Counted from the stretch's first letter, positions 45,416 through 58,621 are shown. The stretch is DNA of 64,000 nucleotides from Collybiopsis luxurians FD-317 M1 (GCA_000827265.1 KN834800.1:250261-314260); one strand, 5' to 3'. Notes: generated by a model not told the origin, from the letters alone. Numbers and translations: made by a program.

Positions 45416-47893
45416 GACATCTAGCAGGTCCCATTCATATTCTATCTCTCAGTCATCTGTCGTATTGCTGCATACTACTCACGAACTCTCAGTTGTGAAC
45501 CATGGACTTTACAAAAAATTGTTATACAGACATTTCCACACTCATTAAGTTTAAGTACAGTATGTCTATTCCCATTTAGTTTTCATTGTAAGTGGATCTT
45601 GTTGGCGTGGTTAAATAGTTTGTATATGCCCGATTATTTTGTTTTTGGACGTGTTAATATAGCCTAAAAGGTTCTAGCTTTTAGAGGGGACTTGAGAAGA
45701 CTGAGCTGCTAGAAGGTATAGGAGACAGGAGGTTTCGGCTAGTAGTACTAGCTCCTTCCCTCCTTTACCTTCGCCGCCGAAATACCGCCGTCACTTCGTC
45801 TCTTTGCGCAGGCCCTGGTAAATTTAGGACTCGAAATTATCTTATTTTTACACGCCAGGGTAACTTCAAGCTGGATGTGATAAAGTTCGCTACCCTGTCT
45901 TTCTGTTTGACACCCAGGTTTTTTTCAAAACGACTGTGTATCGGACCCGTCAGCGCTTCAGCTTGTGAGCACTTCACCCTGCGGGAGGTGTCGCACATGG
46001 TCGATTGGTAAGGTGGCGGACCCCTTCAAGCGTACATCTGGAAACGCCAGGTATTAATTTAGCGGGGGTTGAGACTTACCGTCGTGGCAGGATACAATCC
46101 TCGGCCTTGGTTGGTGTCGACAGCTCTAGAAGTTAAAATTCTTCGTTCAAATTTGAGCCAACGTATTCAGGTCGTGAACTGTGATGACACCATGAGCGAG
46201 TGCCTTCCAGACTGCTCTATCTGTCATCAAGGACGATCCTCGTAACAATCTGCCGATGTCCATCCGTTTAAACCTTTCTTTTGTGCCTTTGACCTTATTC
46301 CAGATACGCCATGCCCAGGCACGAAAACTGCTACTGTATGTACATTGTACATGCTCGACAGCGGTGCAGTGCTTAACCCTTGAATATTGAATCAATGCAC
46401 TAGGAACACGATAGACGTTCACTGTGTCCATGTTCCTAGGCCTCAAATAATACTTAAAGGGCCAAACTTATTTTCGACTTTTTAACCAGCTTTAGACCGC
46501 GATATTCAGCAATTCAGACTGCCCATAGAGTCGAGGGGTGAATTACGTGGTAGAAGACAGATGTAGAGGGGTCCCCAGTATTTCTGACCACTCGCCTTTC
46601 AATGTCCACTAATTCCGTAGAGTGGTTCCCGCACAGAACCAGGAACAGGAAGCAAAAAATGCAGCCGGGCATACATTACCACACGCTAGCAGCAGCAGGC
46701 AGCTGTAGATACGAGGAGGTAGGCTCCACGTCAGACGAGTGGTAAAAAAAGTTCCGCCGGTCCTCTCCTCGATCACGTGTTAGCTTACTCTCTATTCCCC
46801 TCTCTGACCTGCGTTTTCAAGTCCTGCCCAAGTATCCGATTCCATCGACAACTTTTTGACTTTACAAGGTTTCTATGAATTCCGACTCCAAAGCGTGCTC
46901 ATAATCTTCCCATACCCGAATTATGTAACAAACTATTTCAAGAACCAATAGCGTAGTTGTGGATGTTACCGATTCCAATTTTTGAATTTTTGTATATTCC
47001 GTGTTCGTATTCGGGAGTGACTCACCTGGACCAATCATTGGCCAACAAATCGGCTTAATCGATAACAGGAAATGTCGGGATCGTCAATCAACTTACTCAA
47101 CAACCCAGAGTTTGGCTCGAAGCAGACCGCCTCCCTTACTATGCAACCACCCTTATTTACCTTTGGTTTATTCCGATCTCTCTGGATGACTACCCTTTTA
47201 CCTCGACCAGGTATACATAAAGAAGTCCCTCCACGTGTGTCACATTTCAATTCCAGGCTTGGGTCAAATTACGGTAACCTCATTTGATTTATGACATTGA
47301 CTTGGCTTGTTCGCCTTACTCGTTCGATTCCTTATTCTCAACTCATCATCACTAGAAGATGACTTTCTTTGAAGCGTAGCGGGCAAGCTGCTAGCCGGTT
47401 CGAGTGATGAGAGAAACCATAATTATAACCATCCAAAGCTTGATCGGTCAAAGCTCACACCGATAATGTGGCTATGTGGCAAACGTAGGCACAAATGCAG
47501 GCTTGCTGATGAGCAGTGTACAGCAGAATTGTATTCAATACATGCGCCTGTCGATTTCCAAAGACACGCTGACGATCTCTGATTACTGAATTCCAATGAA
47601 AAAAACATAACTTGCCTCTTTGGGCTGCAATTTATTCCGATGGAAGAAGTTCCGATGTCTACCCCTAGACTCGGCGTCTGAACAAAGTTCTATAGTTAAG
47701 GCTCGCCAGTCATCCCTGTGCTTTGTTCATTACGAAAGAATAAATCTCACCGTGGTGTATTTTTTCTCTATCTGGGTGCCGAGGAAGACCCCACAAGATG
47801 ATGTTTAATAACCTATTCAGCAGTCCTCCGTTTTTATTTAAAGAGGCCTGTTCCATTCCCGCTTCGTTAATTCTCTTCCACTCGTCTAGAGCA
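45416..47893. other. 2.5 kb gene-poor spacer
   Basis: Glucanase 3' UTR, then sequence with no convincing exon. The right end is the TEA-factor promoter with a TATA-like TTTATTTAAAG at about 47834. An AGCGCT occurs near 45952, not next to any start codon. Confidence 0.45.
47833..47843 (+). promoter_or_regulatory. TATA-like box of the TEA-factor gene
   Basis: TTTATTTAAAG, about 50 bp before the preferred ATG at 47894. It argues against the in-frame upstream ATG pair at 47795 and 47798, which would lie upstream of the box. Confidence 0.35.
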
Positions 47894-49480
47894 ATGGAGT
47901 ATCCATCCCCGCAGCACACGGTTGACAGCGACGCCTCTAGTGCTTCATCATCCTCACCTATACTTGATAACCATTCACCGACTTCTAACTTCTCTCCTGC
48001 GTACTGTACAGACACGGCAACGGAAGACGTCTTCCGGGCCGTAGTCAAATGTCGGAAAAGCTGGAAGACACTCAAAGGCGGTAAAGTCGTGTGGCCACTT
48101 CACTTAGAAGCCGCATTACTTGAAGGTACCCTTCTCATCAACCATCCCGACATCTAAACTCATTTTTATAGGTCTTGCTCTCTATCAACCTGATAACTCT
48201 CGAGAAACCTTGCTTCTTGGTCGGTAAGTATCAAGGATACTAGGCTGTATGATATGTATCCTCAACTTAAACTATCAAGGTTCCCTATGCGCAACAGGTT
48301 CATCTCCGAACATATTTACAAAACTACTGGAGAACTTCGGACCGCGAAACAGGTCGGAAGTCGCTTACAACAATTAAGAGATACCTGTGGAGGCGGAAAA
48401 AAATGTATGGCAATATGACTTCCGAGTCTGAGTGATCTCTGATCTCATGACAGTGCAAAAACTACTTTCTCCTGTCGTCAAATCTGATTCCACTGTATCC
48501 AATCGCTCACACTATTCCCTACGCCGTTACAATTCTCGTTCCTCTGGCTCCTCTGCTCCGACTTCTCCTGTATCCGCGGAGGAGGGTGAGAATGTCTGGA
48601 ATTCAATGTCATCAACACCGGCAGTGATGTACATCGACATTGTCGCAGAAGATAACACCTCTTCCCCTTTACCACGAGAATATCCTACCAAAGCAGAGTT
48701 CCCCAGCCCCCCCGATGCCACCGTAACTTCGTCACACGGACCTCGACCCATAAAAATGATTAAACCACGCCTAGCTTTCATGTCGCGTGCTGACTCGCCC
48801 ATCATCGCACGTTCCCGCTTCACCGTATATCTCGGCGACAGGGTCTTTGAGGATGAGTCTCCCCTGACCGTCACTGACGATGAAGGATCTACAATTGTGC
48901 CAGAAGGAACTTCTGTATATACGTGCGATCTGGCCCCGCATTACTGGAATATGATCTGCAATAGTTCCGGTGCGTAGTTTTGTAAGTTTCTGGCTTCGAC
49001 TTCTTTTTAAATCTCTCGTAGACCCCACCCAGTTCACAATCCAGCATAACATTGTGCGGGAGTCTTCCACAGCTCCTCTATTTTCTGCGACATATAAATT
49101 CCGCTATATGCCAGAAAAGACTTCATCCCCACACCCTACTTTCTCTCCCGTAAACTCAAATTTCCAGGAGCTTAATACCGCAAACTTCCGGGAATACAAC
49201 GGGTTTAGCACCGGGAGTATTTCGGAAATTTCTTCCAACTACGAGTCCAAAAACTGGCATGACTGCTTTGATACTCTTTCTATCGCGTCAGAACAGCGAG
49301 CATACACACCAGGATGCTGGGAGGACTATACTGCTGCTAGCATTGACGGCAGCTGCTCATCCTCTTCTTCACCAACTACGGCGAGCTTCCCTCAATCTCA
49401 ATTCGTAAGCATTCAAATTTTGTGTCAATCCTGATATTGTGCTCATTCATTGTATGCAGTATTCGTCGCGCCACCTGTAA
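47894..49480 (+). CDS. TEA/ATTS-domain transcription factor (AbaA/Tec1 family)
   Basis: Six exons: 47894-48125, 48172-48223, 48280-48404, 48454-48969, 49022-49404 and 49460-49480, giving 442 aa. The TEA domain spans about residues 56-138: SWKTLKGGKVVWPLHLEAAL, EGLALYQPDNSRETLLLGRF, then RNRFISEHIYKTTGELRTAK and QVGSRLQQLRDTC. The RNxFIS and KQVGSRLQQLRDTC blocks are those of fungal AbaA/Tec1 and animal TEAD, whose third helix binds CATTC-type sites. The remainder is Ser/Thr/Pro-rich. It has a region (PRLAFMSRADSPIIARSRFT) that may correspond to a cofactor-binding beta-sandwich, but this is speculative. The last exon is 21 nt (6 codons plus stop). Fungal TEA factors control development or filamentation. 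Wide gene-free flanks fit a regulated developmental gene. Confidence 0.9.
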
Positions 49481-52400
49481 TTCGCTGTGATTTCCTTCGG
49501 TTAAGTTATTGTTATATATGTATTGTACGTAGTTTTTCTTTCGTTTCCTAGTCATCTAGTTCGCCGAAGTTCTGAATGAGGCCGTCCTCGTTAATCTTCG
49601 GACTCCTTTACCTATGAATATGAATATAGAGTTCGTTAACATCGAAATCTATGAAAACCTTTTTACATATGACGTTTGGCGTCTGTTGGCGCTGGTCGAC
49701 TATAGTCCCATTGTTGTGCATGCGAGTAATTAGAGAAAAGAAATTTTTACCTAAATTGCCTCGGCTTGTCTAGCTTGTTCGCTTCCGGGAGAGATACCAT
49801 TAAAATTCAAATGAAAGCCTCCTAAAACATCAAAGCGATATTTGCCGAAATGAATATTACTCGGGTGGTGAGAAATCTAGATTTACGGGAAGTCCCTTTG
49901 GCCATCAGTCCGTTTTTTCCTTCTTAATGCCTCGGGGACGTAAAGTCCCACAAATGTCTATGTACTAAATTAGGATTTACTTCGAGGCGGACGAAATCTC
50001 CTGCCTTTTTCGCAATTTCATCAACGGAGTATCCCCATCGAGTATCAATGTGGTAAAATCATGGTAGAAACATTCGAAAGTATCAAAGAATGCGTTGCAT
50101 TGGCAATAGAGGGTTGACCGAACTTCCATTCTGATAGGTATGCTGCAGCGGATTACCCAAACACACCGTGACCTTGGGCTCGGGCGCTCCACCAAATTTG
50201 TAGAACCAAACCATTCCATTCTTCTACAGAGTCGACCTCACCTTATCAGCAGGTAGTGAAGCTTCAACTGAAGAGCTATAGATGGATCATCGGCTGGACT
50301 TAGAATCAGATCGTGAACTTCGACGCCGACTTTGGGCGGATAACCCAACTTTGATGTGCATATGTGCCGCATATATTGGAGTACGTAGTCCGAGCGGAAT
50401 CTGTCTTGGTGAACGTGGCATTCAGATCGTACCGCAATTAGCTACCCATGTCCACTTCAGTCTGTTAGTTGCTGCCGTTCAGTAAGCCTTGGGAACGAAA
50501 ATGTTCACGCATAAGTTCAGCGTCGCTTACTGTATCTAGGAATGAGTCGAATGTGATGAACGCAAGTATGTACATCACTCAAGCATCCGACCTAGCCAAT
50601 GCGTAATCCATCGCATTAACTATCTGCCAGTAAACAATCAGAGTGCCTTGTTCTCGAAAAAGGGAAAAAAAAGAAACAGACTTCAATATTGTAAGTATGG
50701 AGAGTAATAGAAATGTCTACGAGGCAGTTAGGATTGATAGGACGAGAGAGTACTCAGTGGCGAAGCGCGTAAGTCCCCCGAAGCCATAATCGCCAGCTCC
50801 GAATGGTATTGGAGTTTCAAAGACGGCCAAGAAACACCTGCATACTCATCGTGCAACAGCAAGAATGAAGTCAGAATTGACGCAAGCAGTGCAGTGGGAC
50901 ATCCATGTGTCCTTGTTATCAGACAATCAGTGTTGTAGACTCAGGATGCTGTGTCGCAGAACTGGGATCAGTTAATGAGTGAGCATTGTCTCGTTTTTTA
51001 GGCAAACAACAAATTGATGAAAGATATTTACGCAGAAGAGCTAGCAGTGGCAGCAGACCTCATGTGGCCCTCATCCGATCGACACAGAGTAATAGTAGTA
51101 AAGTAATATAAAGAAGAATTGCCCCAAGAGCTGCAAATGGCGCTACAAATGTAGTCATGAGTTCACTCACTAACTCAGATCTAGGGACAAACGGTCATTA
51201 CCCCATCGTGGATAACTTTGCCTGTCCTACAATCGAACTATGTTTGACTCTTGACTCTCAACAGTAAAAAGACGGGTTCAGAGTGACTGTATCCGTCATG
51301 ACAGGCACAAGAATGTTGTAGAGTTCCGCGCAGCTCGATATTAAATGAGCCATAGTCTCGCGTGGATGCACGAAGTCAAGAAAGATGCATACATAAACCG
51401 AAGTGCCCTCATAGCCTGCTGATGGCACTATAGACCTCATTTTTCAGGGTCGATGACGAGCATCAGCGTTGGTTTGTTGAAATCCAGTATCCTACATAGC
51501 CCCGAGGATATATGAATTCAACGATTGGCATGCGCTGGGAAATCATGAGATCCCGTGAGCTCGATAACCTTCATCTAAATTAACGGAACAAACGCAGTTG
51601 GTTCTCCCGAAAATGGCTGTTTCCTTCTCCCCTGAGAACAGAAACTGCATTGCGAAAATATGCGAACGTTCGTATCAAGTAAAGCTGCTCATTCTAATTA
51701 CGCCAACCTATTCTAGGTCATTCTAAGCAAAACCAAGTACCCAAATGAGGGAGATCAACTGATCCAAGGGTCGTGATTGCTAGTAGGAGTAAGACGGGGG
51801 AAGAGCGTCTATGGCTTACTCCGCAGCAATCTTGTTCATTCCACATGTGGCAGAATTGCAAGAACCTATACTTTTGCGGAAGTGGAGATCGAAAATGGGT
51901 GGAATTTCTCGGTTAGTTGGATTCTTCCGCTCTTCGTTATTCAATACTCAGATGTGAAGGAGCAGAGAAAAAGTGCGATGGAAGCGTGGAATCCCCCGTC
52001 CCGGGTTGAGGGCGTGAATAAGCTTCTGGACGAGGTATTCAAGTAGTAGATCAAATAGTGGATCAAGGATGGATAAGAACGCATGATGGGGTGTGATACA
52101 GTATCGTTCTGCCAGAAGAAAGAAAATTCACTGCGCCCCCGTTGATGGATTGTACCGAATCTTGTATGTCGTCCTCACCACCAGATACTCTGAGTGGCAT
52201 GTAGTGAATTCCTCCCTTCAAGGTGAAAAAGTCGAACAAAGTAACGAATCAGGCTGATGTGGATCAACCCCACCAGATTGATCGGGAGAATGTGGCCTGG
52301 AGCTTCAATGGAAGACGACAGGTTTGCAGCTTTGCACCGACAACGGAGTACTGATGGACTCCGGCGAGCGACTCTATGAAAGTGAGCAGTCGGGCTGCCC

Positions 52401-53963
52401 ACATTTGAATACTACCACAATCATGATGCCTGGTTGAGACAACCTCCGTGAACATCGACCCGCGACGCTAGAGTTTTCCGATTGCTACAAAGAGGTCGGA
52501 AATCAGATGCTCTTCATTTTGGTCGGGAAGGAATCGAGGTGCAACTTTGTTGGCACAAGCATTACCAAAAGTCGTACCGTACGTCTTGTGTTTCAACCGT
52601 CCTAAGTCATCTAGGCGAGAAACCCAAGGTCGACGTCTGATCTTACATTTATGGATGTCGTTATGTCTAAATCCGGTGTCGAAATACAGCTTTGACATCA
52701 GGCTCAGTCGTTAGTTGATAACGGCGAGCCCCATAATTCTTTAACTCCAGTGGAGTGTAAATCCTTCGACCCGTGAAGCTCCCATTCCATGCTTCTAATC
52801 ACTTGCGGTACTTGATTATCGACCGAGTCGTGAGATTGACCGATACAGAATAGTCATGATTACTTACGATAAACGAGTTGGATGTGCATCTTGCGCGTCG
52901 CTATGCAGCACCAGTCTAATCTGGACTAGTCTCTGTCAGAAGGCATAGGTCCAAGTATCGTCAAGAACCACCATCATAGCAACTCCATATGCTAAAGTTC
53001 GGGCACCAACTGTCCAGATACCCCTGAAATCATCTACTGTTATGTGATGAGTGGCCGGATCGGATAGGGGAGCTGGGTAAGAATGTAGATACGAAGGCAA
53101 CTGGCAGGTTATAGTGTAAGAGGAGTAAGGAACCATGTCGACAGGCTTGATTTGCACCCTCGCATTCCAGCCCGACGCTAGGAAACAACTATTTGGCTAT
53201 ACCGTATACGTTGCGGGTAGATATGGACGTTGTAGCAGAGTCTAAATGAACGTGTGGAATGCATGTAACTAGCTTTAGTTGACACTCGCCTCGGTCAGGG
53301 CCCACCGAGATAAAAATATTTGGCTATAGGCTGATAGAAGCCAGACATTCTAGCGCCTCAGTGTAAATGAACGTACAGGATGTGGTTAAATTTTCACCGT
53401 GACTCTCACCTCTCAATCAGCGCGAGGATACAAGTATCTGATCATACGCTATCGGAAGACCAGTTAAATCTGAACAAACGTGCCGGATGCATATAAGCGA
53501 CGTTCCCTTCACATTTCCCGCTCTGCTTATGGAAAATTATACCAGCAGCTACGAATCGCTCGAGCATATCTCCCAGAGGAACGGGGCTTAACTTGTATCC
53601 GCGTTCCCCGCTATGATCATGAGCGGAAATACTTGATTTTCAAAAAAAGAAGAAAGAAGTAACGGCAGGTAACGGCATGTGACTGTCCGGGCGGCCCGCT
53701 GGACCGAGTCGGCACTGTTCCGTTTCTTTCTGCCACTTCCACTTGGCCTTCTTGTAATTTATTCTATGGTAATGGTACAGCTTATCTCGTAGGTCTACTG
53801 ATATCTGGAGTACCCACATCCTTAAAACTGTAAGTTCATAACTCACCCTCAGCATTCGAGTCGAGTCATTTCTGAGTCGAGTCATCCTCGTTGCATAAGC
53901 ATTCGGTAACAATCCGATATACTCTACATAAAATCCCTGTCCCAGTCTTTTTTAAACATTACA
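49481..53963. other. 4.5 kb gene-poor region with a repeat array
   Basis: Scattered short ORFs without recognisable domains (for example plus 51777-52046 and minus 52175-52402). A diverged tandem repeat lies at 53185-53490. The right end is the MFS transporter promoter with a weak TACATAAAAT box near 53926. Confidence 0.4.
53185..53490 (+). repeat. Three diverged tandem units of about 110-130 bp
   Basis: The block TAAATGAACGT-x2-x2-GGAATG occurs at about 53245 and 53364, and as CTGAACAAACGTGCCGGATGC at about 53469. The block TTTGGCTATA precedes it at about 53193 and 53321, and as a degenerate form near 53440. The order of blocks is preserved, so this is an old tandem amplification. No ORF is associated. 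Confidence 0.55.
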
Positions 53964-56502
53964 ATGTCTGGGCTATCGACCTCCTTGCAACCTTCCGACG
54001 TGCAACAAACTTCCAATGTGCAAACTGACGACGCTTCCAGTTCCCATCCAGTGTCAAAGGATGTTACTGCCACTCCTCAGAGGCCACAGCCCCAGTTAAC
54101 AGACCAGACGAACCTACTTCCTCCTCGACAAGTGATAACTGTCCTTCTAGCACTTTCTTTAGTCAGTTTAACTACAACTCTCGACCAAGTCGTAGTTTCT
54201 GCCTCTCTTTCCACTATTTCAGCCTCCTTCAACGCTGGCTCAGTCTCTGCATGGATTCCTGCGGCCTATCTCAGTGAGCTTGACTATTCTTTCGTTCGTA
54301 GCTTTCGAGTTTTAACAAGGCTCCCAGTGACCTCAACTGCGTTCCAACCTTTGTACGGGCGTTTGTCAGATATATTCGGGCGCAAGTCTGCTATTGCGCT
54401 CGCGATGGGTATATACGTTGTTGGAAATTTAATAGCTGGATTCTCCCAGTCAGTCACCCAGCTAATAGTATTTCGTGCCGTCGCGGGAATTGGTGACGGA
54501 GGTGCGACTAGCATGGTTCAGATTGTAATTTCTGATATCATGTCGCTGAGAGATAGGTATATTCTTTTATACTTTGTGCTCCTATTTTGCATGATGAATT
54601 AATGAATATCTAGGGGAAAGTTTATTGGTTATGCAGCTGGAGTAACTGCTTTTGGATACACTGTAGGCCCAATTATGGGCGGAGCACTGTCTCAGCACGT
54701 TAGTTGGCGGGTAAGTGTAGACCTCGTACTACTACTTCCGCAATATCCGTTGATCAAACAACCTTCCAGTGGGCGTTTTGGATCACACTCCCAGTGGCCC
54801 TACTCGCGACTCTAGTCATAATATTTATCTTACCCTTGAAGCCAGTAACGGGGAGCATGCGAAGGTATGTCAAGTTTATCCCGGACTTACCTGTAACGTT
54901 CTTTGATCAATTCCATAATGCAGCAAGTTACTCATGATAGACTACGTTGGCGTATTCCTCACTCTTGCTACCAGTGTCATGATTATGCTACCTCTGGTCT
55001 GGGTATGTACTGAACTTTTATCGTTATTCACTGTATCTCATGATCGTGTTCACCAGGGCGGTGTCACATTCCCTTGGGGTTCAGCGGTTGTCCTTGGACC
55101 TCTGTGTGCCGGGATAGTGGCAGCGGGCATCTTCTGCTTTTGGGAAGCTAAGGTAGCCAAGCTTCCCCTTATACCAAGTACGTTTGATCAATGTATCCCA
55201 GAGTATGTGTTTCCTCTAACTGGAAATCTTATCTCTTTAGTGTACATCTTCCGACATATGACAGTTGTCGGCGTATATATCTGCATGTTCATCAAGTCAG
55301 TATGCTATCAACTTTCTGCGGATATTTGATTCCTGACTTAAGAACTCGTTTCAGTGGATTTGTATTTTTCTCCCTGCTGTTTTACCTTCCGCAGTTCTTC
55401 CAAGTTTTGCTAGGCTATTCACCCACTCGTTCTGGTAAGATTTGCTTGGATATCGTGTTGAATTTTCTCTAACATCGCCGCCCTTTACTGAAATAGGGAT
55501 TTTCCTCATCCCTTTGCTCGTTAGCCTAATCTTTTCCGCTGTAACCACGGTGAGTCCTCGATGGCATGGCTTCGGTTTTCGTCGATTGTTGAGTTCGATA
55601 TCCAGGGAATCTGGTTCAGCCGTACAGGCAAATATCGGGCAAGTATCTGACTAGTGCTCAGAGAACATTCGATATTGACGCGTGCCCTTCAGTTCATTGT
55701 TTACTCAGGCTTCGGATTGCTCAGTATCGGCTGCGGTTGCATGACATTATTCAATGCTCACACCAACCGCGCGGTCATGGTTGTGCTAATGATTATTGCT
55801 GGTCTTGGGAGTGGAGCTGTGCGTATTTGTCTTCGCCAGGGTCTGTTGGCTGAATTTCTTGCAATGTAGACCATGCAAACCACCACCGTTGCTGCGCAAG
55901 CCAGTGTTGCGAGGAGGGATATGGCCGTCGTTTCCGCTGTGCGGAATGTATGTCTTACCTGCGGTAGAAAGTGTTATACTGTGTTCATCCATGTTGTTTT
56001 CCAGTTTCTCCGTATGTTGGGTGCAGCTCTTGCACTTCCATCGAGTGCTGCTCTCTTGTACGTTGATTTTTCCTTGTGTGAGACCCGCGCAGCTGACCAA
56101 ATTTTCAATTCTTCTAGAGATAACGCAGTGCGCGCATCATTAGACACCCTCTCTCTTCCGTCAACAACGATCTCTTCCATTATCAATGACCCTTCTGTGT
56201 TGCGCGATCCGTCTCGCATCGCACAATACGGACTTTCCCAATTGCAAGCGGACACTATTCTCAATAACGGATATAACAAGGGCTTTAAAGACGTGATTAT
56301 TTTGGATACTTCATTGGCTGTTCTCGCGTGTTTTGTGAGCATAGTTATGATTAAACATAAAAATTTAGACAGAGGTGATGAGGATCGATTGAAGGCGGAA
56401 GCACAGGAGGCGTTGAGGGCAAAAACTGGAGCGACGGCTCCAGTCACAAATGGAGAGGTTGAAATGGGACCAGTTGTTTCTTTGTCTAATTCTAAAACTT
56501 AA
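53964..56502 (+). CDS. MFS transporter, DHA2-type (14-TM) drug:H+ antiporter family
   Basis: Fourteen exons, 597 aa: 53964-54273, 54328-54556, 54614-54710, 54770-54864, 54924-55002, 55057-55177, 55241-55295, 55355-55434, 55497-55549, 55606-55638, 55693-55818, 55870-55947, 56005-56057 and 56118-56502. An N-terminal ~50-aa hydrophilic stretch precedes TM1 (VITVLLALSLVSLTTTLDQVV). The MFS motif A loop is GRLSDIFGRK, followed by many hydrophobic helices, QTTTVAAQASVARRDMAVVS (a DHA2-style loop) and a charged C-terminal tail. Substrates cannot be named. The intron 55639-55692 begins GCAAGT (GC-AG); splicing joins KYR to FIVYSG. Expected in the plasma membrane or vacuole. Confidence 0.92.
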
Positions 56503-57030
56503 ATAGTAAGATGTCGGTAATTAACAATGCGGAATTTGCGGTTTGTGGTTCAAAAATGCAGGCACAAGTGAGCATTGCTTATTCGCAAGGAGTTTTCTTA
56601 CAGTGCCGCAGGCGTTCGCACATCACATGATCGCGATGTGGTTTTTGTTTTTCGGAGAGAAAGCCGACCTGACGCGTGGCGAGGGTCACATTCAAGCTCG
56701 CGAGCTTGAGAGTTTAAGTTAAAAAAAAGAGATCTTCGGTTTACCAAGTCTTGGACTATCCTTGAAATCGACCGAGTTTGAACTTGAAACAGCGTTCATT
56801 GAACCCTTGGAAATTTAATGGACTTTGAGGTAATGAGGGGGGTCGTGGGAACGCCGTAATAAATTTGCCTTTTTACCTTGTACGACCAAGGCGCGTCAAG
56901 GCAGTCGGCATCCTTTCTCGCTTCTGACGGTGACCATGTATGAGCTTTCTTGCACCACTTTCCTGACCTTTTCACTCATTGACACGTTTCAGACGTGTTA
57001 CTGCTGTCACTCTTGCCCTTGCTAACATCG
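56503..57030. other. Spacer with promoter of the chromodomain gene
   Basis: MFS 3' UTR and the promoter of the next gene. No coding exon recognised. Confidence 0.5.
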
Positions 57031-58621
57031 ATGCCACCCATTCGGACAGGCCAATCCCCCGGCGTCTTCACGGCGTCTCCTGACGACCAAGTAACAGCTC
57101 CAGTTTCGGGAACGCGAATTTATACGCGATTCTCTTTGTCTCCGTTAACGGATTTCGAAGACGAAGACGAGGTCAGCGACAACGATCACGACAAACCCTA
57201 CTCACCCCCAAATCATGCTCGCAACTTGCTCACATATCGTCAACCGCACGGATTTTCGCCTGTTTATAGTCCCATAGCCCGAAGGCCGGCATCAAAGAAG
57301 AATGTATTGGAAAAGCTAGAGCCTATCATTGTGTGTGGCCATCAGTTGCGACCCACGGTTGTATGGAACACTTTCTGGCGCTGGTGTTACGAAAGAAAGG
57401 CTATCGATGATCGTCGTAGAGCTGGACAACCGTTCCCGTGAGTTTCTCGGCCTTATGCTATGCTAAAAGCGCGCACGACTGATCTTAACCGCGTCTGTGC
57501 CTGAAACAATGTTCAGGTGGACGGAAGACAAGATCCTGCGCAAAGAATTTTTTTGTAATACGTTCCGTATTCTGGATAAGACGACCCAATTCATTGTACG
57601 CGAAGTTATCGAAAAAGGGGATCAATCGTCTACCGAGATTGTCTTTCGCGTTCTTCTCTTTGACATTTTCACCAAGATCGACACCTGGAAGTGGCTAGTT
57701 AGGGAACTAGGTATTCCGACTTGGAAAAGCTATGAACGAGAAACTTATTTTCGCGTTTTGGCTCAAAGGGCGAAAAATCACCCTCTATATACCAGCGCCT
57801 TCCAGAAGCCTAGCCCCAGGTGGGAATATAGGGAGAGCTGGCGAAACCACTTGCTCCTTCTCGAGAACATGATGGAAGTTGATTTACCTGGAAAGTTACA
57901 GAACGTCAAAGGCTTGGACGAAGCCTATGCCTTTATTGCGGAATTCCCTGGCATGGGTCCATTCAACTCGTTCCAGCTTTTGCTAAACCTCTCGTACTCT
58001 CCTGTGATCAACTTTTCTGGCAAAGATTTCGTCGTTCCAGGAATCGGGTGTATCTCTGGCCTCTCAAAGATGTTTGGCTCCAGTCTCGACAACATAACCA
58101 AGTCCGATCCCAGTTTTCGGCTCCTTGTCATACGATATATGATGGAAACGCAGGATCAGCACTTTCGCAGGCTTGGACTTAAATTTTCTGGCTTGGGTCC
58201 CCAACAGCTACCGATGGAGCTGGCAGATATCGAACACGCCATCTGTGAAGTTGACAAATACTCTCGTTTGGCTCATCCGGAAATTCGCGGTAAGAGGGCG
58301 CAGCTCAAGAGGAAATGGACCCATTCGAATGAGGTCTATCCCTCTAAGGCTGTTCTTCCTCGTGCTTGGTCTCATCCAAAAAGGAAAAAAGTTCGTCCGT
58401 GTAATAAACTCCCGATCATCCAAGTGCGCTATGCGGTGGCGAAGATCGTAGGGCATTATAAGGACGAGGAGGGTGAGATGTTTTGTCAAGTTCGCTGGGT
58501 TAATTATGGTCCGGAAGATGACACCTGGGAACCTGCAGCACTTTTGTACAAAGATGCGCCGACCGTCGTCAATGAGTACTGGGTGCAGACGTTTGGGCGC
58601 AAGCATCCGAAATTCCGGTGA
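57031..58621 (+). CDS. HhH base-hypermodification domain fused to a chromodomain
   Basis: Two exons, 57031-57437 and 57517-58621, giving 503 aa. The start is the ATG of MPPIRTGQ; the frame is open upstream but without another ATG. Residues ~100-360 match the helical domain described for phage alpha-glutamyl/putrescinyl thymine pyrophosphorylases and 5-hmdU DNA kinases, a DNA-glycosylase-like HhH fold: FRVLLFDIFTKIDTW (~178), LYTSAFQKP, the hairpin FIAEFPGMGPFNSFQLLLNL (~275), and DFVVPGIGCISGL (306-317). Basic stretches (KRAQLKRKW, HPKRKKVR) suggest nuclear import. The C-terminus is a chromodomain (441-~481) with cage residues Y441, W463 and Y466 and a DDTWEP block. This suggests a nuclear enzyme or reader acting on modified thymine at methylated-histone chromatin. 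That role is inference; the domains are seen. No TET/JBP gene or transposase is adjacent. Confidence 0.8.

Noticed and set aside
47795..47893. Upstream in-frame ATG pair for the TEA gene
   Set aside because: It lies upstream of a TATA-like box and would add a segment with no conserved feature; the ATG at 47894 is preferred.
51777..52046. Plus-strand ORF ending in a helical-looking segment
   Set aside because: The last 60 residues look protein-like, but there is no ATG exon, domain or splice signal pair strong enough to call a gene.
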